Shown piece after piece: positions 25,899 through 35,178 of a stretch of 64,000 bases of DNA. Each line of letters opens with the position of its first letter. The stretch's first letter is position 1. Where the stretch lies: the NCBI RefSeq assembly GCF_014637085.1, contig NZ_BMEU01000002.1, positions 62,001 to 126,000 of the forward strand, given 5' to 3'. The position numbers and the translations under genes were made by a program. The notes under the pieces are model-generated. The model made no database searches and was not told the DNA's origin. It saw only the letters and a list, made by a program, of their open reading frames with translations. This stretch comes from Comamonas phosphati (GTDB lineage: Bacteria > Pseudomonadota > Gammaproteobacteria > Burkholderiales > Burkholderiaceae_C).

Positions 25899-25985
25899 CC
25901 CCCTGAGGCGCTGCGCGCCTTCCCCCAAAGGGGGACGACAGCCTCGGTGCGGGGCGGCCCTTCCTCGCTGTCCCTGGCTTGGGAT
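25899..25985 (+). repeat. Dispersed hairpin repeat, copy A
   Basis: Starts CCCCCTGAGGCGCTGCGCGC. Inner stem GGCGC-TGC-GCGCC; second stem CCCCC-AAA-GGGGG; then GACGACAGCCTCGGTGCGGG and a tail to GGCTTGGG. It lies between divergent genes, 10 bases from the ferredoxin ATG, and is the only copy here not placed directly after a stop codon. Confidence 0.8.
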
Positions 25986-26148
25986 GCGCCGACGTTGACG
26001 GGCTGCCTATGTCCATAAGTTGTTTGAAGCCGCATTATCCTGCGCACCAAGAGACAGCGCGGCCCGTCGGGCAAAACCGGCGGCTGCAGCACGGCGCAAT
26101 TGCCGCTATGCTGCGCGCCTACCCTCCGATGAAACGATTCCCCAATCC

Positions 26149-27111
26149 ATGAGCATCTTCTTGCTCAAACGCCTGCTCACGCTGATCGCCACGCTGCTTG
26201 GCGCCTCCGCCGTGGTGTTCGCCGTGCTCGAGATATTGCCCGGCAACGCCGCGCAGATGCTGATGGGCCCCGATGCCGCCCCCGAAGCCGTGCAGGCCAT
26301 GGCCGAGCAGCTGGGCCTGAACCAGCCGGCCTGGACGCGCTACGGGCAGTGGATTGCGGGCCTGCTCCACGGCGACATGGGCACCAGTTATGCCTACGGC
26401 TCGCCCGTGGCGGAGCTGGTGTGGGAGCGCCTTGGCGTGACCGTACCCCTGGCGGTGCTGGCCATGGCGATCACCACGGTGCTGGCGCTGGCGGCCGGCG
26501 TGTTCGCGGCCTCGCGCCACCAGCGCTGGGGCGATGTGGGCGTCATGGGCCTGGCCCAGATCGGCATCGCCATTCCGAATTTCTGGTTCGCCATCCTGCT
26601 GATCCTGCTGTTTTCCGTGAAGCTGCAATGGTTCTCGGCCGGCGGCTTCCCGGGCTGGAGCGAGGAGGACGGCGGCGGCCTCTGGCCCGCACTGCAGGCC
26701 TTGCTGCTGCCTGCCGTATCGCTGGCCGTGGTGCAGGCCGCCATCCTGGCGCGCATCACGCGCTCGGCCGTGCTCGAAGTGCTGCGCGATGACTTCGTGC
26801 GCACCGCGCGCGCCAAGGGCCTGTCGCGCCGCGCCGCGCTGTGGCGCCACGTGCTGCGCAACGCCATGATTCCCGTGCTCACCGTCATGGGCCTGCAGTT
26901 CGCCAACCTGCTGGCCGGCACCATCGTGGTCGAGAACGTGTTCTACCTGCCGGGCCTGGGCCGGCTGATCTTCCAGTCCATTGCCAACCGCGACCTCATC
27001 GTGGTGCGCAACTGCGTGCTGCTGCTCGCGGCCATGGTGGTCATCGTCAATTTCGTGGTCGACCTGCTCTACGCCGCCATAGACCCGCGCATCCAGGCCG
27101 GCGATATATGA
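26149..27111 (+). CDS. ABC transporter permease, DppB/OppB type
   Basis: A 320-residue inner-membrane permease of the peptide/nickel/opine importer family, with about six membrane helices. Family landmarks are the N-terminal RLLTLIATLLGASAVVFAVL, the LPGNAAQMLMGPDA periplasmic stretch, and the cytoplasmic EAA loop VLRDDFVRTARAKGLSRRA. ATG 26149 begins MSIFLLKRL. Its stop overlaps the next permease start (ATGA). It is the first gene of a complete importer: two permeases, two ATPases and a solute-binding protein. The substrate is probably a peptide or similar compound, not determinable from sequence. Confidence 0.94.
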   Translation: MSIFLLKRLLTLIATLLGASAVVFAVLEILPGNAAQMLMGPDAAPEAVQAMAEQLGLNQPAWTRYGQWIAGLLHGDMGTSYAYGSPVAELVWERLGVTVPLAVLAMAITTVLALAAGVFAASRHQRWGDVGVMGLAQIGIAIPNFWFAILLILLFSVKLQWFSAGGFPGWSEEDGGGLWPALQALLLPAVSLAVVQAAILARITRSAVLEVLRDDFVRTARAKGLSRRAALWRHVLRNAMIPVLTVMGLQFANLLAGTIVVENVFYLPGLGRLIFQSIANRDLIVVRNCVLLLAAMVVIVNFVVDLLYAAIDPRIQAGDI

Positions 27112-27935
27112 GCGTGCGCCTCTCGTCCCATCGCAATCTGTGGCTGGGCGCGGTGCTCACTGCCCTGCTGATCGCCGCCGCCCTGCTCTCCTTCGTCTGG
27201 ACGCCGGGCTCCGCTTTCGAGATGGACATGAATGCCGCGCTGCAGCCGCCCGGCGGCCAACACTGGCTGGGCACCGACGCCTTCGGCCGCGACGTGGCCT
27301 CGCAGATCCTGGTCGGCGCGCGCGCCTCCATCGCCGTGGGCCTGATCGCCGTGGGCATAGGCCTGGCGGCGGGGCTGGTGCTGGGCCTGCTGGCCTCGGC
27401 CCGCCGCGGCTGGGTGGAGGAGATCATCATGCGGCTGGCGGACTTCACCTTCGCCTTTCCGGCCCTGCTCTCGGCCATCATGCTCACGGCCGTGTTCGGC
27501 CCGGGCATGGTCAATGCCATCATCGCCATCGGCATCTTCAACATCCCCACCTTCGCGCGCATCACGCGCGCCTCGGCCAATGCCATCTGGGCGCGCGACT
27601 ATGTGACGGCCGCGCGCGCCTGCGGCAAGAGCCGCACCGCCATCACGCTGCAGCACGTGCTGCCCAACATCGCGTCGATCCTCATCGTGCAGGCCACGAT
27701 ACAGTTCGCGCTGGCCATCCTGGCCGAAGCCGCTCTGTCCTACCTGGGCCTGGGCACGCAGCCGCCGCAACCCTCCTGGGGGCGCCTGCTCAGCGAAGCC
27801 CAGACCCTGATGTTCCAGGCGCCGCTGCTGGCCATCTGGCCGGGCCTGGCCATCGCGCTGTCGGTGCTGGGGCTGAACCTGCTGGGCGACGGCCTGCGCG
27901 ATCTGCTCGACCCGCGCCTGACGCGCACTCGCTGA
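27108..27935 (+). CDS. ABC transporter permease, DppC/OppC type
   Basis: A 275-residue partner permease. The N-terminal helix (LWLGAVLTALLIAAALLSFV) is followed by the family hallmark QHWLGTDAFGRDVASQILVG near residue 50. The EAA loop is ARDYVTAARACGKSRTAI and the C-terminal region has EAALSYLGLGTQPPQPSWG. The start overlaps the preceding stop by four bases (ATGA), implying coupled translation. Together with the 26149 product it forms the membrane channel of the importer. Confidence 0.94.
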   Translation: MSVRLSSHRNLWLGAVLTALLIAAALLSFVWTPGSAFEMDMNAALQPPGGQHWLGTDAFGRDVASQILVGARASIAVGLIAVGIGLAAGLVLGLLASARRGWVEEIIMRLADFTFAFPALLSAIMLTAVFGPGMVNAIIAIGIFNIPTFARITRASANAIWARDYVTAARACGKSRTAITLQHVLPNIASILIVQATIQFALAILAEAALSYLGLGTQPPQPSWGRLLSEAQTLMFQAPLLAIWPGLAIALSVLGLNLLGDGLRDLLDPRLTRTR

Positions 27936-27945
27936 TAAACCGTCC

Positions 27946-28988
27946 ATGCCTTTGCTGGAAGTCTCCGACCTCACCATCCACCTGCCCACGCGCCGCGGCC
28001 TGGTGCAGGCCGTGCGCAAGGTGAGCTTTGCGCTGGAGCGCGGCGCCACGCTGGGCCTGATCGGCGAATCGGGCTGCGGCAAGTCGCTGACCGCGCTGGC
28101 CCTCATGGGCCTGCTACCCGAACAGGCACAGGTCGGCGGCAGCATACGCCTGGACGGCCAGGAGCTGCTGGGCCTGAGCGAAAGACGCTTGTGCGCGCTG
28201 CGCGGCAACCGCCTGGCCATGGTCTTCCAGGAGCCGATGACGGCCCTCAACCCCGTGCACAGCATAGGCCGCCAGGTGGCCGAGCCGCTGCGCCTGCACC
28301 TGGGCCTGGGCCGGCGCGCCGCGCAGGCGCGGGCCGTGGAGCTGCTGGAGCGCGTGGGCATTGCCCAGGCGGCCCGGCGCTTTGGCGAGTATCCGCACCA
28401 GTTCTCGGGCGGCCAGCGCCAGCGCATCACCATTGCCATGGCCCTGGCCTGCGGCCCCGAGCTGCTGATCGCCGACGAGCCGACCACGGCGCTGGACGTG
28501 ACCGTGCAGCAGCAAATCCTCGGCCTGCTGCAGGAGCTGGTGGCCGAGCATTCCATGGCCCTGGTGCTGATCTCGCACGACCTGGGCGTCATCGCGCAGA
28601 ACGCCGAACAACTGCTCGTCATGTACGGCGGCAGCGTGGTGGAGTCCGGCATGACGGAAACCGTGTTCGCCCGGCGTGCCCACCCCTATACGCGCGGCCT
28701 GTTTGCCGCTAGGCCGCAGATGCATGTGCCGGTTGCCGGCGCGGCGCCGGCTCGTCTGCCGACCATCGCCGGCACCGTGCCCGAACTGGCCGACCTGCCC
28801 GCGGGCTGCCCGTTTGCCGGGCGCTGCGGCTTCACCACCGAGGCCTGCTTCGCACAGGTACCCGGGCCGCGTCTGCTGCAGGCGCCGGCCGGGTCTGCGC
28901 CCGCATCGCTGGCCTCGTGGCGCCAGCCCCATGTGGTGCGCTGCCTGCGCGATGAGGCCATACGCGCCGACGCGCCCGGGGCCAAGCC

Positions 28989-28992
<4 letters not shown>
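27946..28992 (+). CDS. ABC transporter ATP-binding protein, DppD/OppD type
   Basis: A 348-residue ATPase. Walker A is GESGCGKS (about residues 42-49), the signature is FSGGQRQRITIAMAL (about 155-169) and Walker B is LLIADEPTTALD (about 175-186). The C-terminal oligopeptide-binding-type region (CPFAGRC...C) carries the Cys-rich motif typical of OppD/DppD ATPases, which can hold an iron-sulfur cluster. It starts 10 bases after the second permease and overlaps the next ATPase by four bases. Confidence 0.94.
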
Positions 28993-29831
<839 letters not shown>

Positions 29832-29983
29832 GCGCCGGGGGCGCCATTTCCGCATGGCGGCAGACCTATCGCCCCGGCTGGTGTAAAAACGCATATGAAT
29901 ACAGGCCCGGCCTTTGCGGGTTGGCGCCTGCCGCATCCTGAGGCCATGCGCTGCGCCTCACCCCCTAACGGAGATTTCTGTCG

Positions 29984-31474
29984 ATGTTCAATCGCCGCAC
30001 CCTGCTGGCCGGCACCGCCGCCGCCAGCCTGCCCCTGCTGTCGCCCTGGCCCGCGCTGGCCCAGGGCAGGAAGGACAGCGTCACGCTGGCCCTGGCCCTG
30101 GAGCCGCCGGGCCTGGACCCCACGGCCGGCGCCGCCTCGTCGATCGCCGAGATCGTGCACTACAACGTGTTCGAGACGCTGACCAAGATCAACCCCGACG
30201 GCAGCGTCTCGCCGCTGCTGGCCGAGAGCTGGGAAGTCTCGCCCGACCTCAAGACCTATACCTTCCGGCTGCGCAAGGGCGTGAAGTTCCAGAACGGCGA
30301 GCCGTTCAACGCGGCAGCCGTCAAGTTTTCCTTCGACCGCGCGGCCGGCGACAAGAGCACCAACAAGGACAAGCGCACCTTTGCCAACCTGAGCACGCGG
30401 GTCGCGGACGAGAACACCGTGGTCGTCATCAACCAGGACATCGATCCCGACTTCCTCTTCGTGCTGGGCCAGGCCACGTCCATCATCGTCGAGCCCAGGA
30501 GCGCCGGCACCAACGCCACCAGGCCCGTGGGCACGGGCCCCTACCGGCTGGCGAGCTGGACCCGGGGCGCCTCGGTCGCGCTCACGGCCTGGCCGGGCTT
30601 TCGCGCGCCCCAGAGCCTGCGCATCAAGCGCGCGGTGTTCCGCTTCATCCCCGATGCGGCGGCCCAGGTGGCGGCGCTGCTGGCCGGCGACGTGGACGCC
30701 TTCCCGCGCGTGACGCCGCGCAGCGTGACGCAGTTCAAGAGCGACCCGCGCTTCCAGGTGGTGGTGAGCAACTCGCGCGCCAAGACCATTCTGGCCATCA
30801 ACAACGCGAGAAAGCCCCTGAACAACGTGCGCGTGCGCCGCGCCATCGCAGCCGCCATCGACCGCAAGGCCGTGATCGCCGGCGCCGCCGACGGCTATGG
30901 CGTGCCCATAGGCAGCTACTACGTGCCCACGGCTTTCGGCTATGTGGACACCACGGACATCAACCCCTTCGACGTGGAAAAGGCCAAGGCCCTGCTGGCC
31001 GAGGCCGGCGTCAAGACGCCGCTGGAACTGACCATGACGCTGCCGCCCACGCCCTATGCGCGCCAAGGCGGCGAGCTGATCGCCGCCCAACTGGCCAAGA
31101 TCGGCATCCGCGCCAGACTGCAGAACGTGGAATGGGCGCAGTGGCTGTCGGGCACCTATGCCCACAAGAACTACGACCTGACCATCATTTCCCACGTGGA
31201 GCCGTTCGACCTGGGCAACTTCGCCAAGCCCGACTACTACTGGGGCTACCACTCCCAGGAGTTCAACGACTTGTTCGAAAAGATCAAGAACACCCCGCGC
31301 CCCGCCGACCGCGCCCGCCTGCTCGGCGATGCCCAGCGCCTGCTGGCCCGGGACTCGGTGCACGGCTTCCTCTACACGCCGCAGTGGGTCACCGTGGCCG
31401 ACAAGAGGCTGCGCGGGCTGTGGAAGGATATGCCGGTCTTCGTGAATGATCTTTCCGCCCTATCCTGGGGATAG
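29984..31474 (+). CDS. ABC transporter substrate-binding protein, family 5 (peptide/nickel type)
   Basis: A 496-residue periplasmic receptor. The N-terminus MFNRRTLLAGTAAASLPLL has a twin-Arg followed by a hydrophobic stretch and AQG cleavage region near residue 28, so export may use Tat or Sec. The SBP_bac_5 pattern is clear: EPPGLDPTAGAASSIAEIV, the signature AESWEVSPDLKTYTFRLRKG, and VGTGPYRLASW. It closes the importer cluster after a 152-base gap with no terminator that I can see. The bound ligand is unknown; dipeptide, glutathione or opine types all fit. Confidence 0.94.
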   Translation: MFNRRTLLAGTAAASLPLLSPWPALAQGRKDSVTLALALEPPGLDPTAGAASSIAEIVHYNVFETLTKINPDGSVSPLLAESWEVSPDLKTYTFRLRKGVKFQNGEPFNAAAVKFSFDRAAGDKSTNKDKRTFANLSTRVADENTVVVINQDIDPDFLFVLGQATSIIVEPRSAGTNATRPVGTGPYRLASWTRGASVALTAWPGFRAPQSLRIKRAVFRFIPDAAAQVAALLAGDVDAFPRVTPRSVTQFKSDPRFQVVVSNSRAKTILAINNARKPLNNVRVRRAIAAAIDRKAVIAGAADGYGVPIGSYYVPTAFGYVDTTDINPFDVEKAKALLAEAGVKTPLELTMTLPPTPYARQGGELIAAQLAKIGIRARLQNVEWAQWLSGTYAHKNYDLTIISHVEPFDLGNFAKPDYYWGYHSQEFNDLFEKIKNTPRPADRARLLGDAQRLLARDSVHGFLYTPQWVTVADKRLRGLWKDMPVFVNDLSALSWG

Positions 31475-31484
31475 CGCGGAAACA

Positions 31485-31593
31485 CCCCCTGTGGCGCTGC
31501 GCGCCTTCCCCCTCTCTCTTCGGGAGGGGGACGACAGCCTCGGGGCGGGACGGCCCTTCCTCGCTGTCCCTTACCCAGGCCGCGCCAGTTTTG
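31485..31593 (+). repeat. Dispersed hairpin repeat, copy B
   Basis: Begins 11 bases after the substrate-binding protein stop. Starts CCCCCTGTGGCGCTGCGCGC. Inner stem GGCGC-TGC-GCGCC; outer stem CCCCCTC with GAGGGGG around TCTCTTCGG; then GACGACAGCCTCGGGGCGGG; the tail ends CGCGCCAGTTTT. Confidence 0.8.
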
Positions 31594-31606
31594 GAGAGCT
31601 CTCGTT

Positions 31607-32254
31607 TCAGCGTTGCATCAGGACCAAGCGCAGCGCCAGCGCGCCGAACACCGTGGCGGCGATGCGGTTGAGCCAGCGCTGGGCGCGGGCCGAGCGCAGC
31701 AACAGTTCGCCGAACAGGCCCGAGCCGCAGGCAATGGAGCCGAACACCAGCAGCGTGGCCAGCATGAACACGCAGCCCAGCGCCATGACCTGCAGCGCCA
31801 GGCTGCCGCGCGCCGGATCGGCGAACTGCGGCAGAAAGGCCAGGAAGAAGATCAGCACCTTGGGATTGGTGAGGTTCATCACCATGCCGCGGCCCATCCA
31901 GCCCAGGGCCGAGCGCCATGTGAGCTTATCGCGCCCGGACTGTGCCTGCACCGCGCCTGCGCTGCTCACCGGCGCGCGCCAGGCCCCCCAGGCCAGATAG
32001 AGCAGATAGGCCGCGCCGCACAGCTTGATGGCCGTGAACAGCATGGGCGAGGCGGCCACCAGGGCGGCCAGCCCCAGGGCCACGGCGGCCGTGTGGCCCA
32101 CGATGCCCAGACACAGGCCCAGCACCACGCACAGGCCCACGCGCCAGCCGCGCTGTGCCGCCTGCATGAGCACGAACAGATTGTCGGGCCCCGGACTCAG
32201 GCCCAGCACGACGGCCACACCGAAAAATGCGATCAAGGTCTGCAAAGTAGGCAT
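31607..32254 (-). CDS. LysE/RhtB family amino acid exporter
   Basis: A 215-residue membrane protein with about six helices. The family motif GLSPGPDNLFVLMQAAQRGW is at about residues 18-37, followed by the G-rich helix LCVVLGLCLGIVGHTAAVAL; the later NPKVLIFFLAFLPQF is the second hallmark. Members export amino acids such as threonine, homoserine or lysine; the substrate here is not clear. It converges with the ABC importer gene across repeat copy B. ATG 32254 is the only sensible start. Confidence 0.92.
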   Translation of the reverse strand: MPTLQTLIAFFGVAVVLGLSPGPDNLFVLMQAAQRGWRVGLCVVLGLCLGIVGHTAAVALGLAALVAASPMLFTAIKLCGAAYLLYLAWGAWRAPVSSAGAVQAQSGRDKLTWRSALGWMGRGMVMNLTNPKVLIFFLAFLPQFADPARGSLALQVMALGCVFMLATLLVFGSIACGSGLFGELLLRSARAQRWLNRIAATVFGALALRLVLMQR

Positions 32255-32269
32255 GTGGATTTCTCTGCT

Positions 32270-32310
32270 GCAATCAAATCAATAGCTGTCTGCACCTATC
32301 GCCCAACAAA
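32270..32310 (+). repeat. Degenerate ATAGC-type intergenic element
   Basis: AATCAAATCAATAGCTGTCT lies just upstream of the LysE gene start. AAATCAATAGC is identical to the copy at 25557. Confidence 0.45.
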
Positions 32311-32358
32311 TCTGAAGGCATTTCATATCAGAACCATGGATTGGCATGCGCTTGCCGC

Positions 32359-32625
32359 TCACTTTTTGACAGTCATGCGTTTCTGGCAGGCCAGATCGGC
32401 AAACGGTCCGTCGTACTGGCTCCAGGCCTGGCCCGGCGAGAACTGCTGGCAGGTCAGCGCTCCATCGAGCTGGCTGCGCCACAGATACCAGGGCGCGGGG
32501 GTGGCCAGCACGGGCAGCACGAGCAGCAGTTGTGCCGCCAGCAGGGCAGCACACAGGCATAGTGCCTGGCTCCAGCGCATATTCGACTGCATCGACGGTT
32601 TGCTCCGTTTGCGCCCACTGGCCAT
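32359..32625 (-). CDS. Small exported or membrane-anchored protein of unknown function
   Basis: I do not recognise this 88-residue protein. It has a basic N-terminus (GRKRSK), one hydrophobic segment (SQALCLCAALLAAQLLLVLP, about residues 19-38) and a possible cleavage at VLA-TP. The mature part has two Cys (TCQQF, ACQKR) that could form a disulfide, and several Trp/Tyr. Starts at residue 12 (ATG, with GGAG upstream) or 16 are equally possible. It lies between the LysE gene and folE on the same strand as both. Codon use matches neighbours, which supports a real gene. Confidence 0.6.
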   Translation of the reverse strand: MASGRKRSKPSMQSNMRWSQALCLCAALLAAQLLLVLPVLATPAPWYLWRSQLDGALTCQQFSPGQAWSQYDGPFADLACQKRMTVKK

Positions 32626-32683
32626 GGCGTACCCGCAGCGGACGGGTCAGAGATCCATGGCGCCGGGCGCGCCCAGCCGGGGG

Positions 32684-32734
32684 CGTCGTCCCCTCCCGAA
32701 GAGAGAGGGGGAAGCCGCGCAGCGGCTCAGGGGG
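32684..32734 (-). repeat. Dispersed hairpin repeat, copy C
   Basis: On the minus strand it begins one base after the folE stop as CCCCCTGAGCCGCTGCGCGG. Here the inner stem is GCCGC-TGC-GCGGC: both partners of one pair are changed relative to copies A and B. Outer stem CCCCCTC/GAGGGG follows, then ACGACG. The rest of the tail is missing. Confidence 0.8.
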
Positions 32735-32735
32735 A

Positions 32736-33431
32736 TCACTTCCTAATCAGCGAAAGAAACTCTCGGCGCAGTTCGCTGTTGGTCAGGAAGGCGCCGCGCA
32801 TGACGGAGTTGAGCATCTTGCTGTCCATCTCGCGCACGCCGCGCCAGGACATGCAGAAATGCGAGGCCTCCATGACCACGGCCAGGCCGTCGGGGCGGGT
32901 CTTGTCCATGATGAGGTCGGCCAGCTGGATGATGGCCTCCTCCTGGATCTGCGGACGGCCCATGATCCAGTCCACCAGGCGGGCGTACTTGGACAGGCCG
33001 ATCACGTTGGTGTTCCCGTTGGGGAGCACGCCGATCCAGATCTTGCCCATCACGGGGCACAGATGGTGGCTGCAGGCGCTGCGCACGGTGATCGGGCCCA
33101 CGATCATCAGCTCGTTCAGATGTTCGGCATTGGGAAATTCGGTGACCGCGGGCTGGGGCACGTAGCGGCCGCGAAACACCTCGCCGAGGTACATCTTGGC
33201 CACGCGGCGGGCCGTGGCGCGGGTGTTGTGGTCGTGCGTGGTGTCGATCACCATGGAGTCGAGCACATCCTGCATCTTGTCCTGCACCTCGTCCAGCAGC
33301 TTCTCCAGCTCGCCGGGCTCGATGAACTCCGAGATGTTGTCGTTGGCATGAAAGCGCTTTTGCGCTTCTTGCAACCGCTCGCGAATCTTGACCGAGACGG
33401 GCGTGCCCTCGGCTGAGTTGTCTTTTTTCAT
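32736..33431 (-). CDS. folE: GTP cyclohydrolase I
   Basis: Converts GTP to 7,8-dihydroneopterin triphosphate, first step of folate synthesis. Zinc ligands are seen in RSACSHHLCPVMGKIWIGVLP, with HFCMSWRGVRE downstream; the GLSKYARLVDW stretch is also standard. From ATG 33431 (MKKDNSAEGTPVS) the protein has 231 residues. Earlier in-frame starts (ATG 33452 and 33461, GTG 33491) would add up to 20 residues; none has a convincing ribosome site. It is the last of three minus-strand genes with nudB, which acts on its product. Repeat copy C begins right after its stop. Confidence 0.95.
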   Translation of the reverse strand: MKKDNSAEGTPVSVKIRERLQEAQKRFHANDNISEFIEPGELEKLLDEVQDKMQDVLDSMVIDTTHDHNTRATARRVAKMYLGEVFRGRYVPQPAVTEFPNAEHLNELMIVGPITVRSACSHHLCPVMGKIWIGVLPNGNTNVIGLSKYARLVDWIMGRPQIQEEAIIQLADLIMDKTRPDGLAVVMEASHFCMSWRGVREMDSKMLNSVMRGAFLTNSELRREFLSLIRK

Positions 33432-33499
33432 GTCGGCGAGGTCTCTGAACATGCCAGGCATGGTACCAGCGAATGATGCACTGGTTCTCACAAAGGATT

Positions 33500-33556
33500 T
33501 AGCAGCAAATGCACGCTTGCTTGGCGCTGCAAGCTATCTTTTTAAGAGCAATTAAA
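33500..33556 (-). repeat. Degenerate ATAGC-type intergenic element
   Basis: On the minus strand: AAAAAGATAGCTTGCAGCGC followed by CAAGCAAGCGTGC. It lies between folE and the EEP-family gene. AAAAAGATAGCT and the GCGC-AAGC blocks match the family. Confidence 0.5.
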
Positions 33557-33558
33557 GG

Positions 33559-34341
33559 CTAGAGACGGAATTCGGCGATGAGCGGCAGATGGTCGGACAT
33601 GCGCCACCAGATGCGGCCCTTGGGCACCTGCAGGCCCAGCGGCGTCAGCCCGCGCACATAGATGTGGTCGAGCTGGGCAATCGGCAGGCGCGAGGGATAG
33701 GTGGGCACGCTGGGCAGTTCGTCGTACTCGAACAGGCCGAAGCCGGCCAGCATGCGCCTGATCTGGTTGCCCCAGTCGTTGAAGTCGCCCGCCACCACCA
33801 GCGGTGCGTCGGGCGGCACCTCGCGCTCGATGAAGCGCTGCAGTTGCTCCACCTGGCGGATGCGGCTGCCGGGAATCAGCCCCAGGTGCACGACGATGGA
33901 ATGCACGCGCCGACCCATGACGTCCAGCTCCACATGCAGCAGGCCGCGCTGCTCGAAGCGGTGGTCGGAGATGTCCTCGCGCTGGTAGCCGATCACGGGC
34001 CAGCGGCTGAGCAGCGCATTGCCGTGCTCACCGTCGCGCGTGTAGGCATTGGTCAGGTAGACGGACTCATAGCCTTCGGGCGCCAGGTATTCGGCCTGGG
34101 GCACGCTTGGCCAGCGGTCGAAATACGCCGCCTCCCGGTGATTCATCTTGCGCACTTCCTGCAGGCAGACGATGTCGGCGTCAAGCTGCTCCACGGCCAG
34201 GCCGAGATTGTGGATTTCCAGCCGCCGCGCCGGACCCAGGCCTTGCACGCCCTTGTGGATGTTGTAGGTGGCCACGCGCAGAATCTGTGAAGACCCGCCG
34301 GCGGCTGCTTGAATTTCAGACATAGGCACCAACTCGCTCAT
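33559..34341 (-). CDS. Endonuclease/exonuclease/phosphatase (EEP) family protein
   Basis: A 260-residue metal-dependent hydrolase. EEP signatures in order are VATYNIHKGVQG (Asn), CLQEVRKMNHRE (catalytic Glu), VVHLGLIPGSR, VVAGDFNDW (Asp/Asn) and MSDHLPLIAEF (final Asp-His). The start ATG 34341 overlaps the nudB stop codon (ATGA), so the two are coupled; an ATG six codons later is also possible. The substrate cannot be read: relatives include DNA nucleases, sphingomyelinases and phosphatases. The position in a nudB-EEP-folE run is worth noting, but I see no evidence that it is a folate enzyme. Confidence 0.9.
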   Translation of the reverse strand: MSELVPMSEIQAAAGGSSQILRVATYNIHKGVQGLGPARRLEIHNLGLAVEQLDADIVCLQEVRKMNHREAAYFDRWPSVPQAEYLAPEGYESVYLTNAYTRDGEHGNALLSRWPVIGYQREDISDHRFEQRGLLHVELDVMGRRVHSIVVHLGLIPGSRIRQVEQLQRFIEREVPPDAPLVVAGDFNDWGNQIRRMLAGFGLFEYDELPSVPTYPSRLPIAQLDHIYVRGLTPLGLQVPKGRIWWRMSDHLPLIAEFRL

Positions 34342-34889
34342 GGCTGCGGCCCGTGGACTGCCGCGCAGCCCGCTGGCACCTGCTGCGCCATGCTGGGATC
34401 GAAACGCGGCAGCAGCAGAATCGCCTCCGCATTGGAAGACGAGAAGCACTGCAGGGCCGCAGCCTGCCAATCATGCCAAGCATGTGCGGTGTGCTCCCTG
34501 GCATTCAAGCGCACAGCCGTGTAGGACGGCACACGAAGGCCGAAAACCCGTTCGCGGTTGTGCCATACGCCCGGCGCATAGCGGTGCTGCCACTCGGGGT
34601 AGATGGTGTAGACGTTCTCCAGGTTCCAGTCGCTGAGCATGCAGCCCGGGGCCAGCGCGTCGATGCCGGTTTCCTCGCGCACTTCGCGCACGGCCGTCTC
34701 GCGCCAGTCTTCCTGCACGCTGTCCTTGCTGCCGGTCACCGATTGCCAGAAATCCTCGCCCTGAGGCGCCGGCATGGTGCGGCGCAGCAGCAGGACTTGC
34801 CCATCCCCGCGGTAGATCACCACGAGCACGGATTCCGGAATCTTGTAAGGCCTGGACGGTTGCCTGCATTCTTCGGGCGATGAAGTCAT
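34338..34889 (-). CDS. nudB: Dihydroneopterin triphosphate diphosphatase
   Basis: A NUDIX hydrolase of 183 residues that removes pyrophosphate from dihydroneopterin triphosphate, the step after GTP cyclohydrolase I. The Nudix box runs GSKDSVQEDWRETAVREVRE and continues ETGI, fitting GX5EX7REUXEEXGU. The start PSRPYKIPESVLVVIYRGDG and WQHRYAPGVWHNRERVF match NudB rather than generic Nudix proteins. ATG 34889 is used. The C-terminal tail is somewhat longer than in Escherichia coli (150 residues). Confidence 0.92.
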   Translation of the reverse strand: MTSSPEECRQPSRPYKIPESVLVVIYRGDGQVLLLRRTMPAPQGEDFWQSVTGSKDSVQEDWRETAVREVREETGIDALAPGCMLSDWNLENVYTIYPEWQHRYAPGVWHNRERVFGLRVPSYTAVRLNAREHTAHAWHDWQAAALQCFSSSNAEAILLLPRFDPSMAQQVPAGCAAVHGPQP

Positions 34890-34943
34890 GCTTGCATCCT
34901 ACGCCTGGAGCATGACAAGCTGCTGAGGCCTGCACCCCATCTG

Positions 34944-34985
34944 TTTTGATAGCTGGCTGCGCTTGTCCACCATGGATTTCAGGAA
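34944..34985 (+). repeat. Degenerate ATAGC-type intergenic element
   Basis: TTTTGATAGCTGGCTGCGCT then TGTCCACC. GATAGCTGGCTGCGCTTG is close to the copies at 33500 and 7804. It lies upstream of nudB. Confidence 0.5.
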
Positions 34986-35044
34986 TCGAATACGCGGTAT
35001 TTCCAGAAAATCAATGGAAACACGCTATTGATTAAGCAGCAACA

Positions 35045-35079
35045 AAAAAGCGCCAGCAGCGAACTCGCTGTCTGGCGCC
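35045..35079 (-). terminator. Intrinsic terminator of the aspS transcript
   Basis: On the minus strand GGCGCCAG and CTGGCGC pair around an inner AGCGA-GTTC-GCT stem, followed by a T6 run. It lies about 100 bases past the aspS stop. Confidence 0.85.
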
Positions 35080-35100
35080 CGGACCATCGCACAAAGCCTC

Positions 35101-35155
35101 TAAGAACGTGTTCAAAGTCTCTACGCAGCCGCGAGGAGACTTTGAACACGTTCTA
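35101..35155. repeat. Perfect 19-bp inverted repeat built on AGAACGTGTTCA
   Basis: AGAACGTGTTCAAAGTCTC (35103-35121) and its exact reverse complement (35136-35154) flank a 14-base loop TACGCAGCCGCGAG. It lies 25 bases past the aspS stop and before the terminator. The first 15 bases, TAAGAACGTGTTCAA, recur exactly at 62383; the 12-mer core also occurs at 1607. Confidence 0.85.
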
Positions 35156-35178
35156 AACCCTGTGCAGGCAGCGGTGCA

